DNA of 43,604 nucleotides from Flavobacteriales bacterium UBA2104 (GTDB lineage Bacteria > Bacteroidota > Bacteroidia > Flavobacteriales_D > Crocinitomicaceae): the NCBI GenBank assembly GCA_002331485.1, contig DCYS01000007.1, forward strand, positions 214,735-258,338. The letters run 5' to 3'. How positions within the stretch are numbered: the stretch's first letter is position 1; each line of letters starts with the position of its first letter. The position numbers were made by a program, and so were the translations under genes. The notes under the pieces are model-generated. The model was not told where the DNA came from and did not search any database. It saw only the letters and a list, made by a program, of their open reading frames with translations. Positions 1 to 6,991 of the stretch are shown here, in pieces.

Positions 1-792
1 GCAATGTTAGAAGATATTGCTATCCTTACAGGTGGTCAGGTGATCTCTGAAGAGAAAGGATTGACACTTGAAAATGCAACGCTTGATATGCTTGGTACTG
101 CTGAGAAGATCGAGATCGATAAAGACAATACAACAATTGTTAATGGATCAGGAAATAAAGCCGATATCGAAGCTAGAGTTGCTCAGATCAATTCTCAAAT
201 GGAGGCTTCAACTTCTGATTATGACAAAGAGAAGATGCAAGAACGTCTTGCAAAGCTTGCAGGAGGAATAGCAGTACTTTACGTTGGTGCCGCATCTGAG
301 GTAGAAATGAAAGAGAAGAAAGATCGTGTTGATGATGCACTTGCTGCAACTCGAGCTGCGGTTGAAGAAGGTGTGATCCCTGGTGGTGGAGTAGCTTTGA
401 TTCGTGCGATCAATGCTTTAGAGAGCCTCAAAGGTGAAAACGAAGATCAGAACACAGGTATTGCTATTGTGAAGAGAGCAATTGAAGAGCCGATGCGCCA
501 GATCGTTAAGAACGCTGGTGTTGAAGGAGCGATCATCGTGCAGAAAGTAAAAGAAGGAAAAGATGACTTCGGATACAATGCTCGAGAAGAGAAGTTCGAG
601 AACTTGTTGAAAGCTGGGGTTCTTGATCCAACTAAAGTGACAAGAATTGCTGTTGAGAATGCAGCTTCTATTGCTTCAATGATGCTTACAACAGAATGTG
701 TGATCGTAGATCAGCCTGAAGAAGAAGGTGGAAATGCAGGTGGTGGCGGAATGCCAGGCGGAATGCCAGGTGGAATGCCGGGGATGATGTAA
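1..792 (+). CDS. groEL: Chaperonin GroEL, C-terminal half (5' end outside window)
   Basis: This is the ATP-dependent 60 kDa chaperonin that folds cytosolic proteins in a double-ring cavity with GroES. The reading frame is open from base 1 (Ala codon) and codes for the last 263 residues, about half of a normal 545-residue GroEL: the end of the apical domain (LTGGQVISEE), the intermediate domain and the C-terminal equatorial segment. The ATPase aspartate of the RVDDALAATRAAVEEG motif is present (codon 334-336), as is the PGGGVALIRA loop. The protein ends in the Gly/Met-rich tail (three PGGM/PGM units) typical of the family. The gene ends at a strong intrinsic terminator shared with the convergent gpsA. 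groES would be expected upstream, outside the window. Identification is secure. Confidence 0.98.
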   Translation, partial: AMLEDIAILTGGQVISEEKGLTLENATLDMLGTAEKIEIDKDNTTIVNGSGNKADIEARVAQINSQMEASTSDYDKEKMQERLAKLAGGIAVLYVGAASEVEMKEKKDRVDDALAATRAAVEEGVIPGGGVALIRAINALESLKGENEDQNTGIAIVKRAIEEPMRQIVKNAGVEGAIIVQKVKEGKDDFGYNAREEKFENLLKAGVLDPTKVTRIAVENAASIASMMLTTECVIVDQPEEEGGNAGGGGMPGGMPGGMPGMM

Positions 793-814
793 AAATCACA
801 AACTTGTTAATATT

Positions 815-850
815 AAAAAAGCCCGCTCTCAATTTGAAAGCGGGCTTTTT
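815..850. terminator. Bidirectional intrinsic terminator between groEL and gpsA
   Basis: Arms GCCCGCT (821-827) and AGCGGGC (839-845) form a GC-rich hairpin. It is flanked by an A-run (815-820) and a T-run (846-850), so it can stop transcription from both convergent genes. Confidence 0.9.
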
Positions 851-865
851 ATTTATAGTGTTTTT

Positions 866-1867
866 TTAACTCAATTTATCCGTGAGTATTTTCATTTCAA
901 TAACAGGTGAGATCTTTTCATAAAGGATGTTGTTTACCGCTTCTACGATTGGCATTTCAACTTCAAATTTTTTGTTGATCTCCATAACAGACCGTACAGC
1001 ATAATATCCTTCTGCGATCATATCCATCTCCATTTGAGCTGTTTTTACAGAATATCCCTTTCCGATCATGAATCCAAAAGTTCTGTTTCTAGAGAATTTT
1101 GAATATGCTGTAACGAGAAGATCACCCAGATAAGCACTCGTCTTAACATCTCGGTGAATTGGACTCACTTCATCAATGAAGTTTTCGATCTCCTGGATCG
1201 CATTTGAGATCAAAACCGCCTGAAAGTTATCACCATAACCAAGACCTGAACAGATACCAGAGGCTATCGAATACACGTTCTTTAAAACTGCTGACAATTC
1301 CGTACCGAACAGATCATCAGAAACAGTAGTTTTGATATACCTGCAAGCACAAATTTCAGCCATTTCCTCTGCAATATCCTCATCCTGACAAGCGATAGTA
1401 AGATACGATAAACGTTCTAGTGCAACCTCTTCTGCATGACAAGGTCCACAGATTATACCGATCTCATCATAAGGCGTATCAAAAGTTTTGTGAATAAATC
1501 TCGCAGGTATCGCATGATACTCGGGAACAATTCCTTTTACAGCAGAAAAGACAGTTTTTCCCTGCATCATTTCCTTAGGAATATTTTCAAAAACAGATGT
1601 AAGGAATGCTGAAGGTGTTGCGATCAAAATGATCTCAGATGAATTTATGATCTCTTCAAGATTTGTACTAACATTGATCTTGTTAGTATCGAATTCAACT
1701 GATTGCAAGTATCTAAGATTGTGTCTGTATTTATGAATGTGTTCAACAGCTTCTTCGCTTCTCATCCACCAACCAACGTTGTCTAAGTTGTTACACAGTA
1801 TCTTGACAAGTGCCGTAGCCCAACTACCACCTCCAATTACACCAACTTTGTTCTTTAGTTCACTCAT
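866..1867 (-). CDS. gpsA: Glycerol-3-phosphate dehydrogenase [NAD(P)+]
   Basis: The cytosolic enzyme reduces dihydroxyacetone phosphate to sn-glycerol-3-phosphate for phospholipid synthesis. It has 333 residues, the normal length. The N-terminal Rossmann fold carries the dinucleotide-binding GGGSWATAL segment (residues 12-20). The conserved lysines are visible in SAVKGI (Lys111) and in LSAVLKNVYSIASG (Lys196, the expected catalytic lysine). The GICSGLGYGDN segment typical of GpsA follows. The start gives the usual few residues before the beta-strand VGVIGGG. A TAnnTTTG-like element lies on the minus strand at 1879-1886, very close to the ATG, so it would leave almost no leader. The gene is convergent with groEL and divergent from the small acidic protein gene. 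Confidence 0.96.
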   Translation of the reverse strand: MSELKNKVGVIGGGSWATALVKILCNNLDNVGWWMRSEEAVEHIHKYRHNLRYLQSVEFDTNKINVSTNLEEIINSSEIILIATPSAFLTSVFENIPKEMMQGKTVFSAVKGIVPEYHAIPARFIHKTFDTPYDEIGIICGPCHAEEVALERLSYLTIACQDEDIAEEMAEICACRYIKTTVSDDLFGTELSAVLKNVYSIASGICSGLGYGDNFQAVLISNAIQEIENFIDEVSPIHRDVKTSAYLGDLLVTAYSKFSRNRTFGFMIGKGYSVKTAQMEMDMIAEGYYAVRSVMEINKKFEVEMPIVEAVNNILYEKISPVIEMKILTDKLS

Positions 1868-2020
1868 CTTCTATTACACAAAAATAAAGATTCTATTCAA
1901 TTGCCGACTTTTTAACCGGCTTAATATTGGTTTGGCACAGAAACTTAAAGATTCCCAATTTTAATTCCTTAATGAATTAAAAAAAGTTGTTCATTTTTAA
2001 TTCGGTCTATCTGTTTTCAT

Positions 2021-2028
2021 TAATTTTA
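2021..2028 (+). promoter_or_regulatory. Possible -7 element upstream of the small acidic protein gene
   Basis: TAATTTTA matches the Bacteroidota -7 consensus TAnnTTTG at every fixed position except the last base. It lies 26 nt before the ATG at 2054, the same spacing as better matches in this window. No -33 TTG is seen at the usual distance. Confidence 0.3.
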
Positions 2029-2053
2029 CTTGGAGTACTTAAAAAACCATGTA

Positions 2054-2353
2054 ATGAGTAAGCCCAGAGTCGTTAAAGATTATGATAAGGTCGATGAAAC
2101 AGTGAAGCAACAGATCAAACTTGCTTATCCGGACGGATTTGAGGATCATTTGATCAAATTTGTCAATCGGGATGGATTGAATGTGAGTGCTTTACCGTTT
2201 GAAACTGAAGAAAAGTATTACCTGGTCAGAATGACCGTTTCACAGGCGCAAGCCATTATTGAAGATGATGATGATTATGATGACGATGGGATGTTGCGTG
2301 ATGATGTCCGGGAAGAGTATGAGGATAATCTTGATGAGGATTTTGACGACTAA
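2054..2353 (+). CDS. Small acidic protein of unknown function
   Basis: I do not recognise a named family. The frame is open from an ATG at 2030, but the ATG at 2054 (MSKPRVVKDYDKVDE) is preferred because it begins a normal-looking soluble domain; that gives 99 residues. The first ~70 residues look like a small folded domain (KLAYPDGFEDHLIKFVNRDG, then ALPFETEEKYYLVRM). The last ~30 residues are almost entirely Asp/Glu (DDDDYDDDG ... DEDFDD). There is no signal peptide, membrane segment or metal motif, so it should be cytosolic. An acidic tail of this kind could mimic nucleic acid or bind a basic partner, but that is speculation. It is followed at once by a terminator, so it is probably its own transcription unit. 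Confidence 0.8.
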   Translation: MSKPRVVKDYDKVDETVKQQIKLAYPDGFEDHLIKFVNRDGLNVSALPFETEEKYYLVRMTVSQAQAIIEDDDDYDDDGMLRDDVREEYEDNLDEDFDD

Positions 2354-2358
2354 ACAAT

Positions 2359-2381
2359 ACAGCCGATAAGGCTGTTTTTTT
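2359..2381 (+). terminator. Intrinsic terminator directly before the VUT transporter ATG
   Basis: ACAGCC (2359-2364) and GGCTGT (2370-2375) pair around a GATAA loop and are followed by seven T's. The ATG of the next gene starts only 5 nt after the T-run. Confidence 0.8.
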
Positions 2382-2385
2382 ATTT

Positions 2386-3183
2386 ATGATCTACGCCGAA
2401 AAGGATATTCCGTTAAAAGTTAAGCGAAGGAGAGAGCTAGTTTTTCTCATTCTTTCTGGAATATTTTTGGGTTCCTTAGTTATGCTGAATATTCTCGGTG
2501 TGAGTAGATTTATTGATCTTTCTCATTGGGTGGGTATACCTGATGGTAGCGATATCACTTTTTCTCTGGCAATAGGCGTTCTTCCTTATCCCATAACATT
2601 TCTGTGTACTGATTTTATTTCGGAGATCTATGGTAAGAAAAGGGCGAATACTGTTGTATGGGTTGGTTTGATTCTCAATTTGTGGATATTGTTAGTTGTC
2701 TGGTTTGGAGGTTGGCTGGAAGCACCAGAGAATCTTCAAACGGATGGGACACTGCCGTTGACTATTGACGATGGAAAACCTGTTGCACCTCACGGATATG
2801 CTTTCTATGAAATGAGGAGTCTTGCTTTTGGTGCAACAATCGCTTCGATGATCGCCTATCTCACCGCCCAATTCATAGATGTTCAGATCTTTCACTTTTT
2901 CAAGAAGTTGACAGGAGGTAAAAAGTTATGGCTTCGAAATAATGGTTCAACTTTGGTCAGTCAGTTAGTAGATTCGATAGCTGTTATCCTTATCACGCAC
3001 TATTTTGCCTCTGGTTTACCATTAGATCCTAAAGCCAGTGAAGGGTGGCAGATCATAGCTTTTATTATTAGTGCTTATCTTTTTAAACTTGTGGTTGCAC
3101 TGTTAGATACGATCCCTTTTTACATCGGTACACACTATTTGAAAAAGTACCTTCATGTTGAAAAGGAAATTTTATCTCCTTAG
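2386..3183 (+). CDS. VUT-family (YhhQ-like) queuosine precursor transporter
   Basis: An integral inner-membrane protein of 265 residues with about six hydrophobic segments, starting after a basic stretch (LKVKRRREL). It belongs to the DUF165/VUT family, whose characterised members import precursors of queuosine, the modified base of some tRNA anticodons. The family signature is clear: YPITFLCTDFISEIYGKK around residues 67-84, and late polar motifs in membrane segments (VSQLVDSIAVILITHY and LLDTIPFYIGTHYLKKY). Residues ~105-135 form a longer extramembrane loop than I would expect, rich in polar residues. The start is fixed by the need for the first membrane segment. No Shine-Dalgarno is present; the ATG abuts the preceding terminator. 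The stop overlaps that of the convergent MFS gene by 4 bp. The exact substrate is inferred from the family. Confidence 0.88.
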   Translation: MIYAEKDIPLKVKRRRELVFLILSGIFLGSLVMLNILGVSRFIDLSHWVGIPDGSDITFSLAIGVLPYPITFLCTDFISEIYGKKRANTVVWVGLILNLWILLVVWFGGWLEAPENLQTDGTLPLTIDDGKPVAPHGYAFYEMRSLAFGATIASMIAYLTAQFIDVQIFHFFKKLTGGKKLWLRNNGSTLVSQLVDSIAVILITHYFASGLPLDPKASEGWQIIAFIISAYLFKLVVALLDTIPFYIGTHYLKKYLHVEKEILSP

Positions 3184-4346
3184 TCCTCGACAGAAGTAGA
3201 TCTTGTAAAAAGATGCCAGATCACATATAACATTGCAACACCTGCTACTGATGCTCCGTAGATAAACACAGGAATAACAGTATCCGGTGTACTATCGTAG
3301 AGAAATAATGTGCTAGAACTTCCGAATAAAATCCCAAACTCCAGGGCAATGAAAAGTGTGCCGGATCCAATACCTCTTCTGTTCGAAGGTGATAGATCAG
3401 CGGTCCAGGCAAATAACGTTGGACTACTTATCCCCGTGGCAATTCCAAAAATGAAGGAAGCAATAGTATAAGAAAGTTCATTTGTTGAGTATGCCGTAAG
3501 AAGCATGGAGGTGATCAAGAATGAGATCCCTATGATCAATGTTTGTCTTCTTCCGATCTTATCAGAAAGACTACCAGCTACCAGCCTCACGATGATCGTT
3601 GATATCACATAATATACGAAATACCAACCTTTATTGTTGATCCCTAAATATCCAGACATATCAGGAGTAACCACGAAAATCAATCCAGTACAACTTGCGG
3701 TTAAAAACATAACCATTGCTGCGGGAATTACATTCTTTTCGTAGATCTCATCTTTTCTGACTAACAAAACACCGAAATTTAGCTTATTCGGAGCTGGATG
3801 TGTTTCTTTTACGGATGCTATGATCAACATGGAGCAAATAGCGATCGCTCCTGAAACAAAAAATAAGCCGTTGAGTGATACTAATTGAGCAACAGGAGTG
3901 CCGAGGAATTGACCAACACCAATTCCCAGTGAAATTGCTGTGCCAAATACACCCATGCCTTGACCTCGTTTTTCTTTGGGTAAAAGATCCGTAACCATAG
4001 CTGTGGCTCCGGTTGGCAGGAAGCCTGTAGAAAATCCATGAAAGAATCGTAGGGTGAGGAAGAAGATCACAGTGCCACTAAGAGGGTATAGAAACGTTAC
4101 GATAATACAGACTAAAGTACCTACATACATAGTGCTTTTTCTCCCTGCAAAGTCAGCCATTTTACCAGAAAATGGTCGTGAAAGAGCAGCAGTAATAGTA
4201 AATAGTCCAATGATAAGTCCTTTGTAATCCTCACCGTTTAGCTGAGTGATGAAATTATTTAGCTCCGGAATGATCAAATTAAATGAGATCATAAAGAGCA
4301 GCATACCGAGGCTCAAAGCCCAAAAATTTCGTGAATAACCCAGCAT
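3180..4346 (-). CDS. MFS transporter, 12-TM, substrate unknown
   Basis: Inner-membrane secondary transporter of 388 residues with the two-fold repeated major facilitator fold. The cytoplasmic loop motif A occurs in both halves: GKMADFAGRK (61-70) and GSLSDKIGRR (258-267). A conserved arginine-bearing segment (FLTLRFFHGFSTGFLPTGATA) is in TM4. Overall it resembles the drug/small-molecule efflux branch, but nothing visible fixes the substrate. The first methionine immediately precedes TM1, so the start is reasonable. A minus-strand TACTTTTG (4363-4370) lies upstream as a possible -7 element. Its 3' end overlaps the stop of the convergent VUT transporter, with no terminator between them. Confidence 0.9.
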   Translation of the reverse strand: MLGYSRNFWALSLGMLLFMISFNLIIPELNNFITQLNGEDYKGLIIGLFTITAALSRPFSGKMADFAGRKSTMYVGTLVCIIVTFLYPLSGTVIFFLTLRFFHGFSTGFLPTGATAMVTDLLPKEKRGQGMGVFGTAISLGIGVGQFLGTPVAQLVSLNGLFFVSGAIAICSMLIIASVKETHPAPNKLNFGVLLVRKDEIYEKNVIPAAMVMFLTASCTGLIFVVTPDMSGYLGINNKGWYFVYYVISTIIVRLVAGSLSDKIGRRQTLIIGISFLITSMLLTAYSTNELSYTIASFIFGIATGISSPTLFAWTADLSPSNRRGIGSGTLFIALEFGILFGSSSTLFLYDSTPDTVIPVFIYGASVAGVAMLYVIWHLFTRSTSVED

Positions 4347-4362
4347 CGAATAAATTGAATTG

Positions 4363-4370
4363 CAAAAGTA
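4363..4370 (-). promoter_or_regulatory. Possible -7 element for the MFS gene
   Basis: On the minus strand this reads TACTTTTG, a full match to TAnnTTTG, 17 nt before the start codon. No -33 element is evident. Confidence 0.3.
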
Positions 4371-4432
4371 ATTGAATTTACGATGTCGAACATCCTAAAT
4401 AAACTATTGTTACGTATATAGAAGAAACGAAT

Positions 4433-4975
4433 ATGGTTATGAAAATTTTAATAGCGATTTTTAGCTTAGTGATCTTGTCGTGTACAAATGATGAAGGAAA
4501 TGACAACCGAAGCGTAACCCCATCATTAGGAGATACGTCCAAAACTCAAGCTTTGGCAACGAATCAGCAAGAACCGATTGAGAAGATCACAAAGTCAAAA
4601 GAGGAGTGGAAGAAGCAGTTAACAGACATGCAATATTATGTAACTCGTGAGGCGGGGACTGAACGTGCATTTACAGGGAAATACTGGGATAATAAAAAAG
4701 AAGGTATGTACAATTGTATCTGTTGCGACTTGCCATTGTTCAGTTCAGAAACGAAATATAAATCTGGAACGGGCTGGCCAAGTTTTTATGCTCCTTTTAA
4801 TGAACGTAATGTTGACGAAGTTGAGGATAATACGCTGAACATGATACGAACTGAAGTGGTTTGTGCAAGATGTGACGCACATTTAGGTCATGTATTTGAA
4901 GATGGTCCTGATCCAACGGGATTAAGATATTGCTTGAATTCAGCAGCACTGAACTTTGTGCCTTCTGGCAAATGA
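4433..4975 (+). CDS. msrB: Peptide-methionine (R)-S-oxide reductase MsrB with export signal
   Basis: MsrB reduces methionine-R-sulfoxide in damaged proteins. The catalytic domain spans about residues 57-180. It has the zinc cysteines Cys95/Cys98 (NCICCD) and Cys144/Cys147 (CARCDAHLGHVF), the substrate loop SGTGWPSFYAPF, and the catalytic Cys167 in RYCLNSAAL. Unlike cytosolic MsrB it begins with a hydrophobic segment ending in VILSC (Cys17), then a ~40-residue polar, low-complexity linker. That suggests a lipoprotein, or at least export to the cell envelope for repair of oxidised envelope proteins. Leu at the -2 position makes the lipobox imperfect. A second ATG at 4439 gives the more typical MKILIAIF start and may be the real one. 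The stop TGA abuts the stop of convergent apaG (shared TGATCA). Confidence 0.94.
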   Translation: MVMKILIAIFSLVILSCTNDEGNDNRSVTPSLGDTSKTQALATNQQEPIEKITKSKEEWKKQLTDMQYYVTREAGTERAFTGKYWDNKKEGMYNCICCDLPLFSSETKYKSGTGWPSFYAPFNERNVDEVEDNTLNMIRTEVVCARCDAHLGHVFEDGPDPTGLRYCLNSAALNFVPSGK

Positions 4976-5374
4976 TCAATTAAGTTTTGGAGGAAACTCT
5001 AATTTGAAAGCAGGAACAGTTACCTGGAAATTGTCCTGAGGCTCATCTGTTTCGTCTAGCACAACAAAATCATAATGTCCTGTCATCTGACCAAGTTCAG
5101 AGTTCAAGTCACATCCGGATTGGTATGTATGAATCTCGCCGGGTTGGATGATCGGTTGTTCGCCTATTACTCCATCACCTGAGATCATTCGAACATTATT
5201 CAAAGCATCGAATATTCTCCAGTGTCTTCTCAGTAATTGTACCTTGAACGGATTCTTATTTTCAATCGAAATGGCATAATTAAAAAACAGTATCTGATTC
5301 TCTGCGTCAGTGAGATCTGGACGGAAAGTAGTTTCAACTGAAATTTTAACACCTTTGGTTAACGCCGTAGCCAT
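4976..5374 (-). CDS. apaG: ApaG domain protein (Co2+/Mg2+ efflux protein ApaG)
   Basis: A small fibronectin-type-III-like beta protein of 132 residues, normal ApaG length. The conserved core is visible: ISIENKNPFKVQLLRRHWRIFD, then GDGVIGEQPIIQPGE and YQSGCDLNSELGQMTGHYDF. ApaG was linked to cobalt resistance and to Ap4A metabolism in enterobacteria; its molecular role is not settled. The reading frame continues upstream to 5464, but those 30 extra residues are Lys/Tyr-rich and unlike the family, so the ATG ending at 5374 is used. The gene is convergent with msrB with no spacer. No clear promoter is seen in the 215 bp upstream region shared with the nqr operon. Confidence 0.93.
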   Translation of the reverse strand: MATALTKGVKISVETTFRPDLTDAENQILFFNYAISIENKNPFKVQLLRRHWRIFDALNNVRMISGDGVIGEQPIIQPGEIHTYQSGCDLNSELGQMTGHYDFVVLDETDEPQDNFQVTVPAFKLEFPPKLN

Positions 5375-5568
5375 GTACTTGGTTTTGTAGTAAATATAGT
5401 AAAATTTTTCAGTTATTTTTTTTAGATGCCGATAGTTAAACACTGTTTGAGTGTGGAAAGACAATCTAACCTTCGTAGCATTAGCAAGTTAGTTATTTAG
5501 AATTATTCTAAATTAATGAAAGGTATAGTGAAACGTAACAAAGGATATTTTAAAGTCGCACAAATTTA

Positions 5569-5576
5569 TATTTTTG
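5569..5576 (+). promoter_or_regulatory. Candidate -7 promoter element of the nqr operon
   Basis: TATTTTTG is a full match to TAnnTTTG, 26 nt before the second ATG of nqrA (5602). This spacing recurs at other promoters in the window and argues that 5602 is the real start. No -33 TTG is visible at the usual distance. Confidence 0.4.
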
Positions 5577-5589
5577 TCTTCCAAAATAA

Positions 5590-6963
5590 ATGTCTATTAA
5601 CATGTCAAAGGCGGTTAGACTTAGAAAAGGGCTTGATATCAAGCTAATCGGAGAAGCCGATAAGGTGAAGGCAGATGCAGAGATGCCTTCAGTTGTTGCG
5701 CTCAAACCTTCAGACTTTCATGGACTCGTTCCAAAAGTTATACTGAAAGAAGGAGATAAAGTAAAAAGAGGTGGAGTTGTATTTTATGACAAATACAACA
5801 AAGACGTGAAATGGGTTTCACCTGTTTCTGGAACGCTTAAAGAAATTGTTCGTGGTGCGAAACGAAAAATACTTGAAGTGCAAATTGCAGTTGAAGGTAT
5901 GGACGATGTTGTTTCCATTGATCCTGTTGATCCATCAAATGCTTCTCGCGAAGAAGTTAAGAAGATCATGCTGGAGAATGGGCTTTGGCCTTTCGTTAAG
6001 CAGCGTCCTCTTGATATTGTAGCTGATCCTTCAGTTACTCCAAAGGCGATCTTTATATCAGCTTTTGACTCTGCTCCACTTGCACCAGATTATGATTTTA
6101 TACTGCATGGTCAGGATCAAGACTTTCAACATGGTTTGAATGCTCTTGCTAAACTGACAGATGGTAAAGTGCACTTGACATTGAACAGCAAAGTACCTGC
6201 TGATAAGGCATTTCAGAATGCTAAGAATGTTCAGATCAACAAAATAAGCGGAAAGCATCCCGCGGGAAATGTCGGTACACAGATTCATCATATCGATCCT
6301 ATCGATAAAGGTGAATTCGTATTTACGGTGAATCCTCAGGATGTTGTAACGATCGGAAAATTCTTTGCAGAAGGAAAATTTGATCCAACACGCATTGTTG
6401 CTTTGACAGGATCTGAAGCCAAAAACAGAAAATATTACAGAACAATACTAGGAGCTCAGGTTTCGGGAATTGTTGAAAATAATTTAGAACAAGATAACGT
6501 ACGTGTAGTTAGTGGGAATGCATTGACAGGTACGAAGATCGAGAAGGATGGTTTTATTGGGTTCTATGATGCTCATATTACAGTATTACCTGAAGGTGAT
6601 GAATACAAGTTTTTCTTGACGAAAGGTTGGTTAGGACCTGGTTTTGATAAATATTCAAGCCACCGTTTATTCCCAACCTGGATTCTTGGTAAAAAGAAGT
6701 ATCGACTTGATACAAATATGAATGGTGAAGAGCGAGGATTCGTTGTTACAGGTGAAATGGAGAAAGTACTTCCATTTGATGTGTTACCAATGCAATTGAT
6801 TAAAGCCATCATGACAAAAGATATCGATGGTATGGAGCAGCTTGGGATTTACGAGATCGCTCCAGAAGATTTTGCACTATGTGAGTACGTATGTACTTCA
6901 AAGATCGCAATTCAAGAGACAGTTCGAGAAGGACTTGATATCATTCAAGAAGAATGCATGTAA
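5590..6963 (+). CDS. nqrA: Na+-translocating NADH:quinone reductase subunit A
   Basis: NqrA is the peripheral cytoplasmic subunit of the sodium-pumping NADH:quinone oxidoreductase and takes part in quinone binding. It has 457 residues, near the usual ~450. It begins KAVRLRKGLDIKLIGEA, the standard NqrA opening, and contains the RnfC/biotinyl-like barrel region (LKEGDKVKRGGVVFYDK; VSPVSGTLKEIVRGAKR). The C-terminal segment IYEIAPEDFALCEYVCTSK is also typical. Two in-frame ATGs occur at 5590 and 5602; the second gives MSKAVRL and fits the promoter spacing better. This is the first gene of a six-gene operon; the nqrB frame starts 28 bp after the stop. NqrA has no redox cofactor, consistent with the absence of an Fe-S motif. 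Confidence 0.97.
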   Translation: MSINMSKAVRLRKGLDIKLIGEADKVKADAEMPSVVALKPSDFHGLVPKVILKEGDKVKRGGVVFYDKYNKDVKWVSPVSGTLKEIVRGAKRKILEVQIAVEGMDDVVSIDPVDPSNASREEVKKIMLENGLWPFVKQRPLDIVADPSVTPKAIFISAFDSAPLAPDYDFILHGQDQDFQHGLNALAKLTDGKVHLTLNSKVPADKAFQNAKNVQINKISGKHPAGNVGTQIHHIDPIDKGEFVFTVNPQDVVTIGKFFAEGKFDPTRIVALTGSEAKNRKYYRTILGAQVSGIVENNLEQDNVRVVSGNALTGTKIEKDGFIGFYDAHITVLPEGDEYKFFLTKGWLGPGFDKYSSHRLFPTWILGKKKYRLDTNMNGEERGFVVTGEMEKVLPFDVLPMQLIKAIMTKDIDGMEQLGIYEIAPEDFALCEYVCTSKIAIQETVREGLDIIQEECM

Positions 6964-6991
6964 TTAATGTTTAATAATAAACTTTAGGAAA

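Noticed and set aside
1932..1950. TGGCACAGAAACTTA as a sigma-54-like promoter
   Set aside because: No TTGC-like -12 element at the correct distance.
1959..1982. AT-rich inverted repeat TTTTAATTC/GAATTAAAA
   Set aside because: All A/T pairs apart from one, in very AT-rich DNA; likely chance.
2354..2385. preQ1 riboswitch before the VUT transporter
   Set aside because: The leader is a plain terminator hairpin; no preQ1-I aptamer sequence is visible.
5375..5464. N-terminal extension of ApaG
   Set aside because: Thirty Lys/Tyr-rich residues unlike the family; the ATG ending at 5374 gives normal length.
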